From the NCBI RefSeq assembly GCF_000723405.1, contig NZ_CCAE010000010.1, positions 1 through 64,000 of the forward strand: DNA of 64,000 bases, given 5' to 3'. Shown in pieces: positions 37,901 through 46,045 of the stretch. The DNA comes from Hydrogenophaga intermedia (lineage in GTDB: Bacteria > Pseudomonadota > Gammaproteobacteria > Burkholderiales > Burkholderiaceae_C). The notes beneath the pieces are model-generated. The model saw only the letters and a list, made by a program, of their open reading frames with translations. It did not search any database and was not told the origin of the DNA. The position numbers and the translations under genes were made by a program. Position 1 is the stretch's first letter. The number at the start of each line of letters is the position of its first letter.

Positions 37901-38859
37901 GTGCCGGCGTCGATGACGTAGCGGATGCCGGGCACGGTGAGCGAGGTTTCGGCCACGTTGGTGGCCAGCACAATGCGGCGCTGCCCGTGCGGCTGGAAGA
38001 TGCGGTCCTGTTCGGCCTGGGAGAGGCGCGCGAACAGGGGCAGCACCTCGGCGTTGCGGTGCAGCGGCTGGTGGGCCAGGTGCTTGCGCAGGTGGTCGGC
38101 GGCCTCGCGGATCTCGCGCTCACCCGGCAGGAAGACGAGCACATCGCCGCCCTGGCCGCCCCGCCACAGCTCGTCAACGCCATCGGCGATGGCGTCGTTC
38201 AGGTCGTACTCGCGGCTTTCCTCGAACGGCCGCCAACGCACCTCGACGGGATACGTGCGCCCCGACACCATGAGCACCGGCGCCGGCCCCTTCGACGACG
38301 AGAAGTACTCGGCGAAGCGGTCGGCGTCGATGGTGGCCGAGGTGACGATGAGCTTGAGGTCGGGTCGGCGCGGCAGCAACTGGCGCAGGTAGCCGAGCAG
38401 AAAGTCGATGTTGAGGCTGCGCTCGTGCGCCTCGTCGATGATGATCGTGTCGTAGGCGCTCAGGTCCGGGTCGGTCTGCGTCTCGGCAAGCAGGATGCCG
38501 TCGGTCATCAGCTTGACCGAGGCTTCGCGCGAGAGCCTGTCCTGGAAGCGCACCTTGTAGCCCACCACGTCGCCCAGCGGCGTCTTGAGCTCCTCGGCGA
38601 TGCGCTTGGCCACCGAACTCGCGGCGATGCGACGCGGCTGCGTGTGGCCGATCAGGCGGCCGCGCTCGCCCGGCTGCGCGTTCAGCTTGCCGCGCCCCAT
38701 GGCCAGCGCGATCTTGGGCAGTTGCGTGGTCTTGCCCGAGCCGGTCTCGCCGCAGACGATGACCACCTGGTGCTCGCGGATCGCCGCCTCGATCTCGTGT
38801 CGGCGCGCCGACACGGGCAGCGCGTCGGGGAACTCCAGGTGCAGGGCGGGCGTGGGCAA
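34972..38859 (-). CDS. hrpA: ATP-dependent RNA helicase HrpA
   Basis: A DEAH-box helicase of about 1295 residues. Motifs in order: Walker A CGETGSGKTTQLPK, HTQPRRIAA, DEAHERSLNIDF, TSATIDADRF, VATNVAETSLTVPGI-like LATNVAETS, and QRAGRCGR. These are followed by the HA2/OB region (near residue 560) and the long DUF3418 C-terminal part typical of HrpA. Start codon: the frame stays open upstream past 38910, but no ATG lies near the domain start. A minus-strand GATAAT at 38897-38892 can serve as -10, and TTG at 38859 (LPTPALHLEFPDALPVSARR) is the best start after it; GTG at 38910 is upstream of that promoter. HrpA acts on stalled ribosomes and mRNA. It is divergent from argA. Confidence 0.9.
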   Translation of the reverse strand: MPTPALHLEFPDALPVSARRHEIEAAIREHQVVIVCGETGSGKTTQLPKIALAMGRGKLNAQPGERGRLIGHTQPRRIAASSVAKRIAEELKTPLGDVVGYKVRFQDRLSREASVKLMTDGILLAETQTDPDLSAYDTIIIDEAHERSLNIDFLLGYLRQLLPRRPDLKLIVTSATIDADRFAEYFSSSKGPAPVLMVSGRTYPVEVRWRPFEESREYDLNDAIADGVDELWRGGQGGDVLVFLPGEREIREAADHLRKHLAHQPLHRNAEVLPLFARLSQAEQDRIFQPHGQRRIVLATNVAETSLTVPGIRYVIDAGTARVKRYSFRQKVEQLQIEPISQAAANQRAGRCGRVADGICIRLYDEADFNGRARFTDPEILRSSLAGVILRMKALRLGAVEDFAFVDAPQRRAIADGYQLLAELGAVDDDNELTAIGQSLSRLPLDPRVGRMILAARDQNALDEVLVIASALSVQDVRDRPIDKQAQADQAHAKFDDEKSEFTGTLKLWKWLDDSRGGHGQDHKLSHRQYENLLRENFINVRRVREWRDTHSQLHTVVGEQGWKLNATPASYEQLHCAMLGGLLGNIGCKSETEDWYLGARGIKFHRHPGAHLSKKPGRWVVCAELVETTRLFGRGIAAIEPAWLERVGAHLLKKQLLDPHWEKKAARVSALERATLYGLVIYHNRRADYGRIDPEGARAIFIREALVQGEWDTKLPFLAANRKLVRQVTELEHKSRRQDVLVDDEVIYAWYDEQIPPDLSSGAAFERWYAQAARENPKLLFLTREDLMRHEAAGITAQAFPRTVRLGGVDCAASYLHEPGDARDGLSVTVPIYALNQVSEERCDWLVPGMLKDKVLALLKTLHQRPRSRLVPLPATAERFTEALCVPETFAQGNFVDAVLKLVRAATQLDIVRNDLKPDQLPPHHFMHLRVVDEHGRQLGQGRNLGALKAELGSQARGAFQALAALKTTSAPAPTPSVPVSPASPSGPAVRVPKAAPPPAAPAVDASQRHTRWDFGELPELLEIRRGGQTLIGFPALVDDGDAVRLEVFDEPDLAQARHREGLRRLVALQIKDALKYLEKNIAGLQAMGAAFMAVDKERGGGTLEELRTQIIELALDRAFLQEPLPADAKAFDQRVADGRGRLNLIAAEIARAAGAILTEFAAAQRKLKDAKPPADVAADVAQQLQRLVTRRFLVETPHAQLQHLPRYLKAVQLRLDKLRADPARDAAKLAELKPQDQRYWRLVAERKGVQDARLQELRWLLEELRVSFFAQELRTPQPVSLKRLDKSWAQLNA

Positions 38860-38935
38860 GGCAGGACTTCGGTGAAAATCGGCGAACCCGAGATTATCCC
38901 GTGCCCCCACGCCCCTTGCAGCCCACCCAGCCCTG

Positions 38936-40276
38936 ATGTCCAACGTCTTCAACTTCACCTTCGTCCCGTGGTTCCGTTCGGTCGCTCCGTACATCCACAA
39001 GCACCGAGGCAATACTTTGGTGGTGGGCATCGCCGGTGAGGCCATCGCCGCGGGCAAGCTGCAGAACATCGCGCAGGACCTGGCCCTCATCCAGAGCATG
39101 GGCGTGAAGATCGTGCTGGTGCACGGCTTTCGGCCGCAGGTGAACGAGCAACTGCGCCTGAAGGGCCATGAGGCGAAGTACTCGCACGGCGTGCGCATCA
39201 CCGACGAGGTGGCGCTGGACTGCGCGCAGGAGGCCGCCGGCCAGTTGCGCTACGAGATCGAGGCCGCCTTCAGCCAGGGCCTGCCCAACACCCCCATGGC
39301 CGGCGCCACGGTGCGCATGATCTCGGGCAACTTCATTACCGCGCGGCCGGTGGGCCTGATCGACGGCGTGGACTTCCTGCACTCGGGCCTGGTGCGCAAG
39401 GTGGACACCGATGGCATCCAGCGCTCGCTGGACATGGGTGCCATGGTGCTGCTCTCGCCCTTCGGCTTCTCGCCCACCGGAGAGGCCTTCAACCTCACCA
39501 TGGAAGACGTGGCCACCTCCATCGCCGTGGCCCTGCAGGCCGACAAGCTGGTCTTCCTGACCGAGATCCCCGGCATTCGCGTGGACGCCAACGATCCCGA
39601 CAGCGAGATCGACACCGAGCTGCCCCTGGCCGACGCCAAGCGCCTGCTGGCCAGCCTACCCAAGCCCGAGCGCCCGACCGACACCGCCTTCTACCTGCAG
39701 CACTGCATCCGCGCCTGCGAAGGCGGCGTGGAACGCAGCCACATGGTGCCCTTCGCGGTGGACGGCTCGCTGCTGCTGGAGATCTACACGCACGACGGCA
39801 TCGGCACCATGGTGGTGGACGAAAAGCTCGAGAGCGTGCGCGAGGCCTCGATCGACGACGTCGCGGGCATCGTGGCGCTGATCGAGCCGTACGAAAAAGA
39901 CGGCACCTTGGTCAAGCGCGACCGCAACGAGATCGAGCGCGACGCCGGGCTCTACACCATCATCGAGCACGACGGCGTCATCTTCGGCTGCGCCGCGCTC
40001 TACCCCTACCCCGAGGAGCGCACGGGCGAGATGGCCGCGCTCACGGTGTCGGCGCAATCACAAAGCCAGGGCGATGGCGAGCGCCTGCTCAAGCGCATCG
40101 AGGCGCGCGCCCGCGCCCAGGGACTGCAGAGCATCTTCGTGCTCACCACGCGCACCATGCACTGGTTCATCAAGCGCGGCTTCGCGCAGGTCAGCGCCGA
40201 CTGGCTGCCCGAGGCCCGCAAGCGCAAGTACAACTGGGACCGGCGCAGCCAGGTGCTGGTGAAAAAACTGAGCTGA
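38936..40276 (+). CDS. argA: N-acetylglutamate synthase
   Basis: A 446-residue ArgA, the first enzyme of arginine synthesis. Residues 1-290 form the amino-acid-kinase-like regulatory domain (NTLVVGIAGEAIAAGKLQN, VLVHGFRPQVNEQL, LTEIPGIRVDAND). Residues 295-446 form the GNAT acetyltransferase domain (SIDDVAGIVALIEPYEKDG, acetyl-CoA loop QSQSQGDGERLLK). The length matches the classical bifunctional-looking ArgA. It is divergent from hrpA and ends exactly where the convergent dsbB stop begins. Confidence 0.96.
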   Translation: MSNVFNFTFVPWFRSVAPYIHKHRGNTLVVGIAGEAIAAGKLQNIAQDLALIQSMGVKIVLVHGFRPQVNEQLRLKGHEAKYSHGVRITDEVALDCAQEAAGQLRYEIEAAFSQGLPNTPMAGATVRMISGNFITARPVGLIDGVDFLHSGLVRKVDTDGIQRSLDMGAMVLLSPFGFSPTGEAFNLTMEDVATSIAVALQADKLVFLTEIPGIRVDANDPDSEIDTELPLADAKRLLASLPKPERPTDTAFYLQHCIRACEGGVERSHMVPFAVDGSLLLEIYTHDGIGTMVVDEKLESVREASIDDVAGIVALIEPYEKDGTLVKRDRNEIERDAGLYTIIEHDGVIFGCAALYPYPEERTGEMAALTVSAQSQSQGDGERLLKRIEARARAQGLQSIFVLTTRTMHWFIKRGFAQVSADWLPEARKRKYNWDRRSQVLVKKLS

Positions 40277-40789
40277 TCAGGCGGCGCGGCGGCGCGCCAG
40301 CAACAGCCACGCGGCCAGCAGCGCGAAGGCCGCGAACCACAGGAAGGACCAGTTCGCGATCGTCAGGCCCAGGAAGGTCCAGTCGATCTTGGAGCAGTCG
40401 CCGCTGCCGCGAAAGATCATGGGAATGGCGCGGCCCAGCGGAAAGGCCTCGATCATTCCGAAGAAGTCTCGCCCGCAGGACATGATCTCGGGCGGGTTCC
40501 ACTGCAGCCAGCTCTGGCGAGCGGCAGTGAAGGCGCCGAAGAGTGCGAACAGGCCCATGGCCGACACGCCCACCGCGCGCACCAGGGGTGCGCGCAGGCA
40601 GGCCGCCAGCCCCGCCAGCACCGCCACCAGGATCAGCGCGTATCGCTGCACGATGCACATGGGGCAAGGCTCCAGCCCTTGCACGTGCTGCAGGTACATG
40701 CCGAAGGCCAGCATGGCCACGCTGACGGCGGCGACGAGGGCGAGCACCAGTCGGGGGCGCTGGCCGGGCAGCGCAAGCAGGGCGTCCAT
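40277..40789 (-). CDS. dsbB: Disulfide bond formation protein B
   Basis: A 170-residue inner-membrane protein with four membrane helices that reoxidises DsbA and passes electrons to quinone. The first periplasmic loop has the redox pair in LEPCPMCIVQRY (CxxC near residue 42), with the conserved arginine after it. The second pair is in EIMSCGRDFF and SGDCSKIDW, in the long second loop. The length and motifs are standard. The fpr gene lies seven bases upstream on the same strand, so the two may be cotranscribed. Confidence 0.96.
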   Translation of the reverse strand: MDALLALPGQRPRLVLALVAAVSVAMLAFGMYLQHVQGLEPCPMCIVQRYALILVAVLAGLAACLRAPLVRAVGVSAMGLFALFGAFTAARQSWLQWNPPEIMSCGRDFFGMIEAFPLGRAIPMIFRGSGDCSKIDWTFLGLTIANWSFLWFAAFALLAAWLLLARRRAA

Positions 40790-40796
40790 GCCGCGC

Positions 40797-41567
40797 TCAG
40801 CTCACGAAGGCGCGTTCGATGACGAAGTCACCGGGCGTGGTGGTGTTGCCTTCCTTGAAGCCCAGCTTTTCGCACAGGGCCTTCAGATCGCGCAGCATTT
40901 CGGGGCTGCCGCAGATCATCACGCGGTCCTCGGCGGGGTTGAGTGGCGGAATGCCCAGGTCCTTGGCGACGATGCCGTCGGCCAGCAACTGCGGGATGCG
41001 CCCCTGGTGCATGAAGGGCTCGCGCGTGACCGTGGGGTAATACAGCAGCTTCTGCTTGACCATGTCGCCCAGGAATTCGTCCTGCTTGAGCTGCTCGGTG
41101 ATGAGTTCGCGGTAGGCCAGCTCCTTGACCTGGCGCACGCCGTGGATGAGCACTACCTGCTCGTAGCGCTCGTAGGTCTCGGGATCACGGATGATGCTCA
41201 TGAACGGCGCAAGGCCGGTGCCGGTGCCCAGCAGGTACAGGCGCTTGGCGGGCAGCAGGTAGTCGATGAGCAGGGTGCCGGTGGGCTTGCGGCCGACGAC
41301 GATGGAGTCGCCCGGCTGGATGTGCTGCAGGCGCGAGGTGAGCGGGCCGTCCTGCACCTTGATGCTGAGGAATTCCAGGTGCTCGGCCCAGTTGGGGCTG
41401 ACGATGCTGTAGGCGCGCAGCAGCGGCTTGCCGTCCACCCGCAGGCCAATCATGGTGAAGTGGCCGTTGGAGAAGCGCAGCGAGGTGTCGCGCGTGGTGG
41501 TGAAGCTGAAGAGGCGGTCCGTCCAGTGGTGAACGCTCAGCACGCGCTCTTCGTTGAATGCACTCAT
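40797..41567 (-). CDS. fpr: Ferredoxin-NADP reductase (bacterial Fpr type)
   Basis: A 256-residue flavoprotein. The FAD motif is LLRAYSIVSPN near residue 50, the NADPH-binding start is YLLGTGTGLAPFMSII near residue 110, and the C-terminal region has VMICGSPEMLRDLK and the end FVIERAFVS, all typical of subclass I bacterial Fpr. It moves electrons between NADPH and ferredoxin or flavodoxin, often in oxidative stress. A minus-strand TACAAT at 41608-41603 is a probable -10 element upstream. It is divergent from yggX, another oxidative-stress gene. The 240-base gap between them holds the promoters and no further gene. Confidence 0.95.
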   Translation of the reverse strand: MSAFNEERVLSVHHWTDRLFSFTTTRDTSLRFSNGHFTMIGLRVDGKPLLRAYSIVSPNWAEHLEFLSIKVQDGPLTSRLQHIQPGDSIVVGRKPTGTLLIDYLLPAKRLYLLGTGTGLAPFMSIIRDPETYERYEQVVLIHGVRQVKELAYRELITEQLKQDEFLGDMVKQKLLYYPTVTREPFMHQGRIPQLLADGIVAKDLGIPPLNPAEDRVMICGSPEMLRDLKALCEKLGFKEGNTTTPGDFVIERAFVS

Positions 41568-41739
41568 GATGAAAGATGATCCCGGGAGAAAGACGGGCTG
41601 TTATTGTAGAAAGTGGCGCGGTAGCGGCGGTTTGGGCCGACCCTGACGACATTGAGGCCGATCAAAGATTGCTACAGTGCGGGCCTCGCGATGGCCCGTG
41701 TCCGCGGCGCGCATCTTGCCGCAGCGCCGCGTGAAAGCG

Positions 41740-41787
41740 AACGAATCGTTTATTCCATCCGATATAACTCCCTCGCATAACGAGGGG
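41740..41787 (+). promoter_or_regulatory. yggX promoter region with operator-like palindrome and leader hairpin
   Basis: AACGA-A-TCGTT (41740-41750) is an 11-base palindrome, TATAAC at 41763-41768 is a -10 candidate, and CCCTCG-CATAA-CGAGGG (41770-41786) is a hairpin that would lie at the 5' end of the transcript. No -35 match was seen, which would fit an activator-dependent promoter. Functions are inferred from position only. Confidence 0.4.
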
Positions 41788-41807
41788 CCCACGACAAGGA
41801 TTCACCG

Positions 41808-42083
41808 ATGGCACGAATGGTTCAATGCATCAAGCTCGGCAAGGAAGCCGAAGGCCTGGATTTCCCGCCCTACCCGGGCGAGCTGGGCAAGAAGATCTAC
41901 GAAAACGTAAGCAAGGAGGCCTGGGCCGCCTGGCTCAAGCAGCAGACCATGCTGCTCAACGAGAACCGCCTGAACATGGCCGATGCGCGCGCCCGCCAGT
42001 ACCTGGCGCGCCAGATGGAGAAGCACTTCTTCGGTGAAGGCGCCGACCAGGCCGCGGGCTACGTGCCGCCCAGCGCGTCCTGA
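41808..42083 (+). CDS. yggX: YggX-family Fe(II) trafficking / oxidative damage protection protein
   Basis: A 91-residue cytoplasmic protein. The start [34 protein letters not shown] and the later [24 protein letters not shown] are characteristic of YggX. The conserved cysteine is residue 6. YggX protects iron-sulfur proteins and is induced by superoxide in enteric bacteria. An intrinsic terminator follows at 42106. Confidence 0.96.
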   Translation: MARMVQCIKLGKEAEGLDFPPYPGELGKKIYENVSKEAWAAWLKQQTMLLNENRLNMADARARQYLARQMEKHFFGEGADQAAGYVPPSAS

Positions 42084-42105
42084 TGCCCCGATCTCCAGCA
42101 CCCGC

Positions 42106-42137
42106 AGGCCCGCCACGCGCGGGCCTCGTGCTTTCTG
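42106..42137 (+). terminator. Intrinsic terminator after yggX
   Basis: AGGCCCGC (42106-42113) and GCGGGCCT (42119-42126) pair around CACGC, followed by CGTGCTTTCTG. The next gene's ATG begins at 42139, directly after it. Confidence 0.7.
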
Positions 42138-42138
42138 T

Positions 42139-43254
42139 ATGCCGCCCGACGAGCCCCACCACGCGCTGGTGATCGGCGCCGGTCTCGCGGGCGCGGCGGT
42201 CACGGCCGCGCTGTGCCGGCGCGGCTGGCAGGTCACACTGCTGGACGCCGCCGAAGGCCCGGCCCGCGCGGCCTCGGCCTTGCCGGTGGGCGTGCTGAGC
42301 CCGCACCTCACGCGCCAGCCCACGCCGATGTCGCGCCTCACGGCGCTGGGGGTACCCGTCACCCGGGCCGAGCTGGAGCGGCTGGTGCCCGAGGGCGCGG
42401 GCTGGCAGCCGGTGGACGTGGACAACCGAGGCGCGCACGCCCAGGGCCGGCAGGCCGCCGCACTGGTGCGCCCAGGTGCGCTGGTGCAGGCCTGGCTGAC
42501 CGAAGCGGGCGCGCGTTTGGACACCCGTTGGAACGCGCCCGTGGCGTCCCTGTCACGACACCAGGGCCAGTGGCAGGCATTGGACGCCCGGGGCGAGCCC
42601 ATCGCCACCGCGCCGCACGCCGTGGTGGCCGCTGCGCTGGGCACCCGCACCCTGGCGCCTGAAGCCGGCGCCCCCTGGCCGCTGGGACCGGTGATGGGCC
42701 AGATGAGCCTGGGTGCGTTGGACTGCGCGCCCCTGGCTGAGCGCCCGCAGCGCGACGACGGCGTGTTCGTGCCCGAATACCGCGACAGCGGGCTCGCGCC
42801 GCACTGGCCGACCGTGATCTGGGCCATGGGGTCGACCTACGCGCGCGGCCAGACCGACACCACACCGACCGACGCGGCGCACCGCGACAATGCGGCCCGG
42901 CTGCGCACCCTGGTGCCCGCCGCCGCCGACCGGCTGGAGAGCTTGTTGGCCGACGGCCGCCTGCTGGGCTGGGCGGGCGTGCGCTGCGCCTCCATGGACC
43001 GCCTCCCGCTGGTGGGCGCCGCGCCCGACCCGCTGTCCTGGACCACGCGCCAGCGCACGGCGGCGGCGCTTCCGCGATTGCCGGGCCTGTGGCTGCTGAG
43101 CGCGCTGGGCTCGCGGGGCTTGTCGCTGGCGGCGGCCTGCGGCCAGTGGCTGGCCGCCGAGATGGACGGGGAAACACCGCCGCTGGACGCCGACCTGCGC
43201 GCCGCGGTCGACCCGGCGCGCTTTGCCTGGCGGCGCGCGCGCCGCGGGCCCTGA
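42139..43254 (+). CDS. FAD-dependent oxidoreductase similar to the C-terminal half of MnmC
   Basis: A 371-residue D-amino-acid-oxidase-fold flavoprotein. The FAD-binding start is HHALVIGAGLAGAAVTAALC, followed by the arginine/threonine region AASALPVGVLSPHLT; the substrate part includes GWAGVRCASMDRLPLVGAAPD, and the end has LLSALGSRGLSLAAACGQWLAAEM. This RCASMDRLPLVG / ALGSRGL pattern matches the oxidase domain of MnmC, which removes the carboxymethyl group from modified tRNA wobble uridines. The MnmC methyltransferase domain is absent, so this is a stand-alone oxidase. A tRNA-modification role is likely but not proven. Confidence 0.8.
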   Translation: MPPDEPHHALVIGAGLAGAAVTAALCRRGWQVTLLDAAEGPARAASALPVGVLSPHLTRQPTPMSRLTALGVPVTRAELERLVPEGAGWQPVDVDNRGAHAQGRQAAALVRPGALVQAWLTEAGARLDTRWNAPVASLSRHQGQWQALDARGEPIATAPHAVVAAALGTRTLAPEAGAPWPLGPVMGQMSLGALDCAPLAERPQRDDGVFVPEYRDSGLAPHWPTVIWAMGSTYARGQTDTTPTDAAHRDNAARLRTLVPAAADRLESLLADGRLLGWAGVRCASMDRLPLVGAAPDPLSWTTRQRTAAALPRLPGLWLLSALGSRGLSLAAACGQWLAAEMDGETPPLDADLRAAVDPARFAWRRARRGP

Positions 43255-43255
43255 A

Positions 43256-44047
43256 TCAGAGCATTTCGAGGTAACGCGAAATGGCGGGCGGCTGCAGAGG
43301 CCGCGCCAGCAGGCCCGAAATGCCGAGCCGCTTGGTGTGCACCCGCACGCGCCGCCGGTGCCACCAGCCCGCGAACGGCCCCGCGTGCTCGGTGGTGGCC
43401 AGGGTCATGGCCTGGGGGTAGCGCTCGCGAAAGAGCTGCATCAGGCCCCACGCGTCAATGTGGTGGTCGTCGAGGTTGAACACCCCGCAAAGGTAGTGGT
43501 GCTGGGCCATGCACTCGGCTGCGCGTTCGGTGCTGGGGGCTTCGTCGATGAAAGACACCGCCGCGTGCGTGAGCCGCTCGCGCAGGTAGCCCGATTCGTG
43601 CTCGGCGATGCCCACGACCAGCGCCCGGCGCACCTCCGCCGAAGGAAATTCACCCAGATCCATGTCCAGAGGCGCTGGCCGCGACACATCCAGGTCCAGG
43701 AAGCCGGAATCGCTCTGGGTGGCGGCGAAGGAGGCGTCCAGGTCGTGCAGCAGACCGGCCCAGGCGATAGGCCGCGCCACCACCCGCCAGGCATGTTCGG
43801 GGGCGTGCTCTCCCACCCAGATCAGGCGTTGCCCGGCGCGGGGCTCGCGCGCCTGCACCAGCACGGCCTCGGCGCAGTCCCCGTCCACCAGCAGCACGGG
43901 GGGCACCTCTTCCAGCATGCCCGAGGCCGATCGCCAGGGGCCGTAGGACACCTCGCGCTCACGCGAGAGCCGGAAAACGGTGTTCAGGGCATGGCGTTCC
44001 ACGTCGGAAAACCCGATGACTTGAACGCGGACGTCAATGCCCCTCAT
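43256..44047 (-). CDS. Uncharacterised protein with a degenerate receiver-like C-terminal half
   Basis: A 263-residue soluble protein that I do not recognise as a named family. The N-terminal 110 residues (VQVIGFSDVERHALNTVFRL, VPPVLLVDGDCAEAV, GQRLIWVGEHAP) resemble a Rossmann or receiver-like sheet without acidic pocket residues. The C-terminal half (CMAQHHYLCGVFNLDDHHIDAWGL, then LATTEHAG and LGISGLLARPLQPPAISRYLEM) follows the layout of a CheY-like receiver. The lysine of the final K-P motif is replaced by arginine and the phosphoacceptor position reads N. It may be a pseudo-receiver adapter. It converges with the MnmC-like gene and is divergent from the cysI operon. Confidence 0.55.
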   Translation of the reverse strand: MRGIDVRVQVIGFSDVERHALNTVFRLSREREVSYGPWRSASGMLEEVPPVLLVDGDCAEAVLVQAREPRAGQRLIWVGEHAPEHAWRVVARPIAWAGLLHDLDASFAATQSDSGFLDLDVSRPAPLDMDLGEFPSAEVRRALVVGIAEHESGYLRERLTHAAVSFIDEAPSTERAAECMAQHHYLCGVFNLDDHHIDAWGLMQLFRERYPQAMTLATTEHAGPFAGWWHRRRVRVHTKRLGISGLLARPLQPPAISRYLEML

Positions 44048-44107
44048 ATTGGGGGATGTTACTTCGGTCTACCTGTGGTAATCGCGCCGTCCATAGCCTG
44101 CACACAT

Positions 44108-44165
44108 TTCCTTATTTCGGATCGATATAGCGGCATGAAAAAAATGTAGTTCGTCGAATAAGGAA
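44108..44165. promoter_or_regulatory. Inverted repeat in the cysI promoter region (candidate CysB operator)
   Basis: TTCCTTATTTCG (44108-44119) and CGAATAAGGAA (44155-44165) are inverted copies 35 bases apart in the 187-base gap between the divergent orphan gene and cysI. TTATT/AATAA half-sites are the kind bound by CysB, and a CysB-family gene is in this window. Binding is inferred. The rest of the gap shows nothing else I can name. Confidence 0.5.
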
Positions 44166-44234
44166 GGCTTTTTACAGTGCCGGTCATCCCCACGACCTTG
44201 CCGACCGCCTCGAAGCGGTCCCTCGGCCCACTCC

Positions 44235-46031
44235 ATGTACCGCCACGACGCCTTCGACCGCCAATTCGTGCAACAGCGCGCCGCCCAGTACCGCGACCAG
44301 CTGGAGCGCTGGCAAGCCGGCACCCTCTCCGACGACGCCTTCAAGCCCCTGCGCCTGCAGAACGGCTGGTACATCCAGCGCTTCGCGCCCATGCTGCGCG
44401 TGGCCGTGCCCTATGGCGAGATCAACAGCGCCCAGTTGCGCGTTCTGGCCAAGGTGGCGCGCGAGTTCGACCACAAGGAAGACAACGACATCTCCAAGGC
44501 CAATGCGGCACTGTCCGACGTGCCCAGCCTGCCCGACCGCACCGCGCACTTCACCACCCGCACCAATGTGCAGTTCAACTGGATCCCGCTGGCCCGCTCG
44601 GCCGACGTGATGGAGTTGCTGGCCAGCGTGGGCCTGCACGGCATCCAGACCAGCGGCAACTGCATCCGCAACACCACCACCGACTCACTCGCCGGCATCG
44701 CGGTGGACGAGGTGGCCGACCCGCGGCCCTTCGCCGAGATCCTGCGCCAGTGGAGCACCCTGCACCACGAGTTCGCCTTCCTGCCGCGCAAGTTCAAGGT
44801 GGCCGTCACCGGCGCCCGCGAAGACCGCGCCGCCACCCCCTGGCACGACGTCGGCCTGCGCCTGCTGCGAAACGTCGACGGCGAACTCGGCTTCCAGGTG
44901 CGCGTGGGCGGCGGCATGGGCCGCACGCCCCTCATCGGCGCGGTGCTGCGCGAGTTCCTCCCCTGGGACCAGATGCTCAACTACCTGGAAGCGGTGGTGC
45001 GCGCCTACAACCGCTTCGGCCGGCGCGACAACATGTACAAGGCGCGCATCAAGATCATCGTGAAAGCCGAAGGCCAGGCCTTCACCGACCAGGTCGAGGC
45101 CGAGTACCGCGACATCATCGAGATCGACGGCGCGCCGCACACCATCACCCAGGCTGAACTGGACCGCGTGAGCGCCTTCTTCGCGCCGCCCGAACTCGCC
45201 TGCGACCGCAAAAGCGCTGACGCCAAGATCGCGCACATCCTCAAGGCGGCGGCCGAGGACGACCTGGAGTTCAGCCGCTGGCTCACGCGCAACGTGGCCC
45301 CGCACAAGAACCCCGACCTGCGCGCCGTCACGCTGTCCTTCAAGCGCGTTGGCCAGGCGCCCGGCGACGCCACGGCCGAACAACTGGAGCGCGCGGCCGA
45401 TCTGGCCGACCGCTTCTCTGGCGGCGAGGCGCGCGTCACGCACACGCAGAACCTGCTGCTGCCCTGGGTGCGCTGCGACCAGTTGCCCGAGCTGTGGCGC
45501 GAGGCGCGCCGCCTGGGCCTGGCCCGGCCCAACATCGGCCTGCTCACCGACATGATCGCCTGCCCCGGCGGCGACTTCTGCGACCTCGCCAACGCGCGCT
45601 CGCTGCCCATCGCACAGGCCGTGCTGTCGCGCTACACCGACCTCGACGAGCTGCACGACCTCGGCGAGATCGACCTGCACATGAGCGGCTGCATCAACAG
45701 CTGCGGCCACCACCACAGCGGGCACATCGGCATCCTCGGCGTCGACAAGGACGGCCAGGAGTGGTACCAGGTCACGCTGGGCGGCTCCGACGGAAAACGC
45801 CTGTCGGGCGAGGCCACACCGGGCAAGGTGATCGGCCCGTCCTTCGCCGCCAACGAGGTGCCCGAGGTCATCGAGGCCCTGCTCGCCACCTACCGCGAGC
45901 AGCGCGAATCGGGCGAGCCCTTCGTCCGCACACTGCGCCGTGTCGGTATCGACCCGTTCAAGCTCGCCGCCAACGCCGTGCGCAGCACGACCGCCCGGCC
46001 GCACACCGCCAGCGACGCCGCCACCGCCTGA
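44235..46031 (+). CDS. cysI: Sulfite reductase hemoprotein (nitrite/sulfite reductase family)
   Basis: A 598-residue siroheme-[4Fe-4S] enzyme that reduces sulfite to sulfide with six electrons. The cluster/siroheme ligands are in CPGGDFCDLANARS near residue 440 and MSGCINSCGHHHSGHIG near residue 484. Earlier family motifs are RTNVQFNWIPL near residue 112 and GNCIRNTTTDSLAG near residue 137. It is the first gene of cysI-DUF934-cysH-cysD-cysN. No cysJ flavoprotein gene is present, so the electron donor must be another protein; the ferredoxin and ferredoxin reductase encoded just after the operon are candidates. Confidence 0.95.
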   Translation: MYRHDAFDRQFVQQRAAQYRDQLERWQAGTLSDDAFKPLRLQNGWYIQRFAPMLRVAVPYGEINSAQLRVLAKVAREFDHKEDNDISKANAALSDVPSLPDRTAHFTTRTNVQFNWIPLARSADVMELLASVGLHGIQTSGNCIRNTTTDSLAGIAVDEVADPRPFAEILRQWSTLHHEFAFLPRKFKVAVTGAREDRAATPWHDVGLRLLRNVDGELGFQVRVGGGMGRTPLIGAVLREFLPWDQMLNYLEAVVRAYNRFGRRDNMYKARIKIIVKAEGQAFTDQVEAEYRDIIEIDGAPHTITQAELDRVSAFFAPPELACDRKSADAKIAHILKAAAEDDLEFSRWLTRNVAPHKNPDLRAVTLSFKRVGQAPGDATAEQLERAADLADRFSGGEARVTHTQNLLLPWVRCDQLPELWREARRLGLARPNIGLLTDMIACPGGDFCDLANARSLPIAQAVLSRYTDLDELHDLGEIDLHMSGCINSCGHHHSGHIGILGVDKDGQEWYQVTLGGSDGKRLSGEATPGKVIGPSFAANEVPEVIEALLATYREQRESGEPFVRTLRRVGIDPFKLAANAVRSTTARPHTASDAATA

Positions 46032-46045
46032 CCGAGGAGCCGACG

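Noticed and set aside
36043..39039. A plus-strand open frame of almost 1000 codons antisense to hrpA
   Set aside because: GC-rich codon bias of hrpA suppresses stops on the other strand. The product is low-complexity Arg/His/Gln/Leu without domains, while hrpA has every helicase motif.
38860..39201. An upstream extension of hrpA to an ATG inside argA
   Set aside because: The extension is the antisense of argA and has no similarity to HrpA; a -10-like GATAAT lies after it.
40277..40279. Shared stop bases between argA and dsbB
   Set aside because: The stops are adjacent (TGA then TCA) and do not overlap, so there is nothing unusual beyond tight packing.
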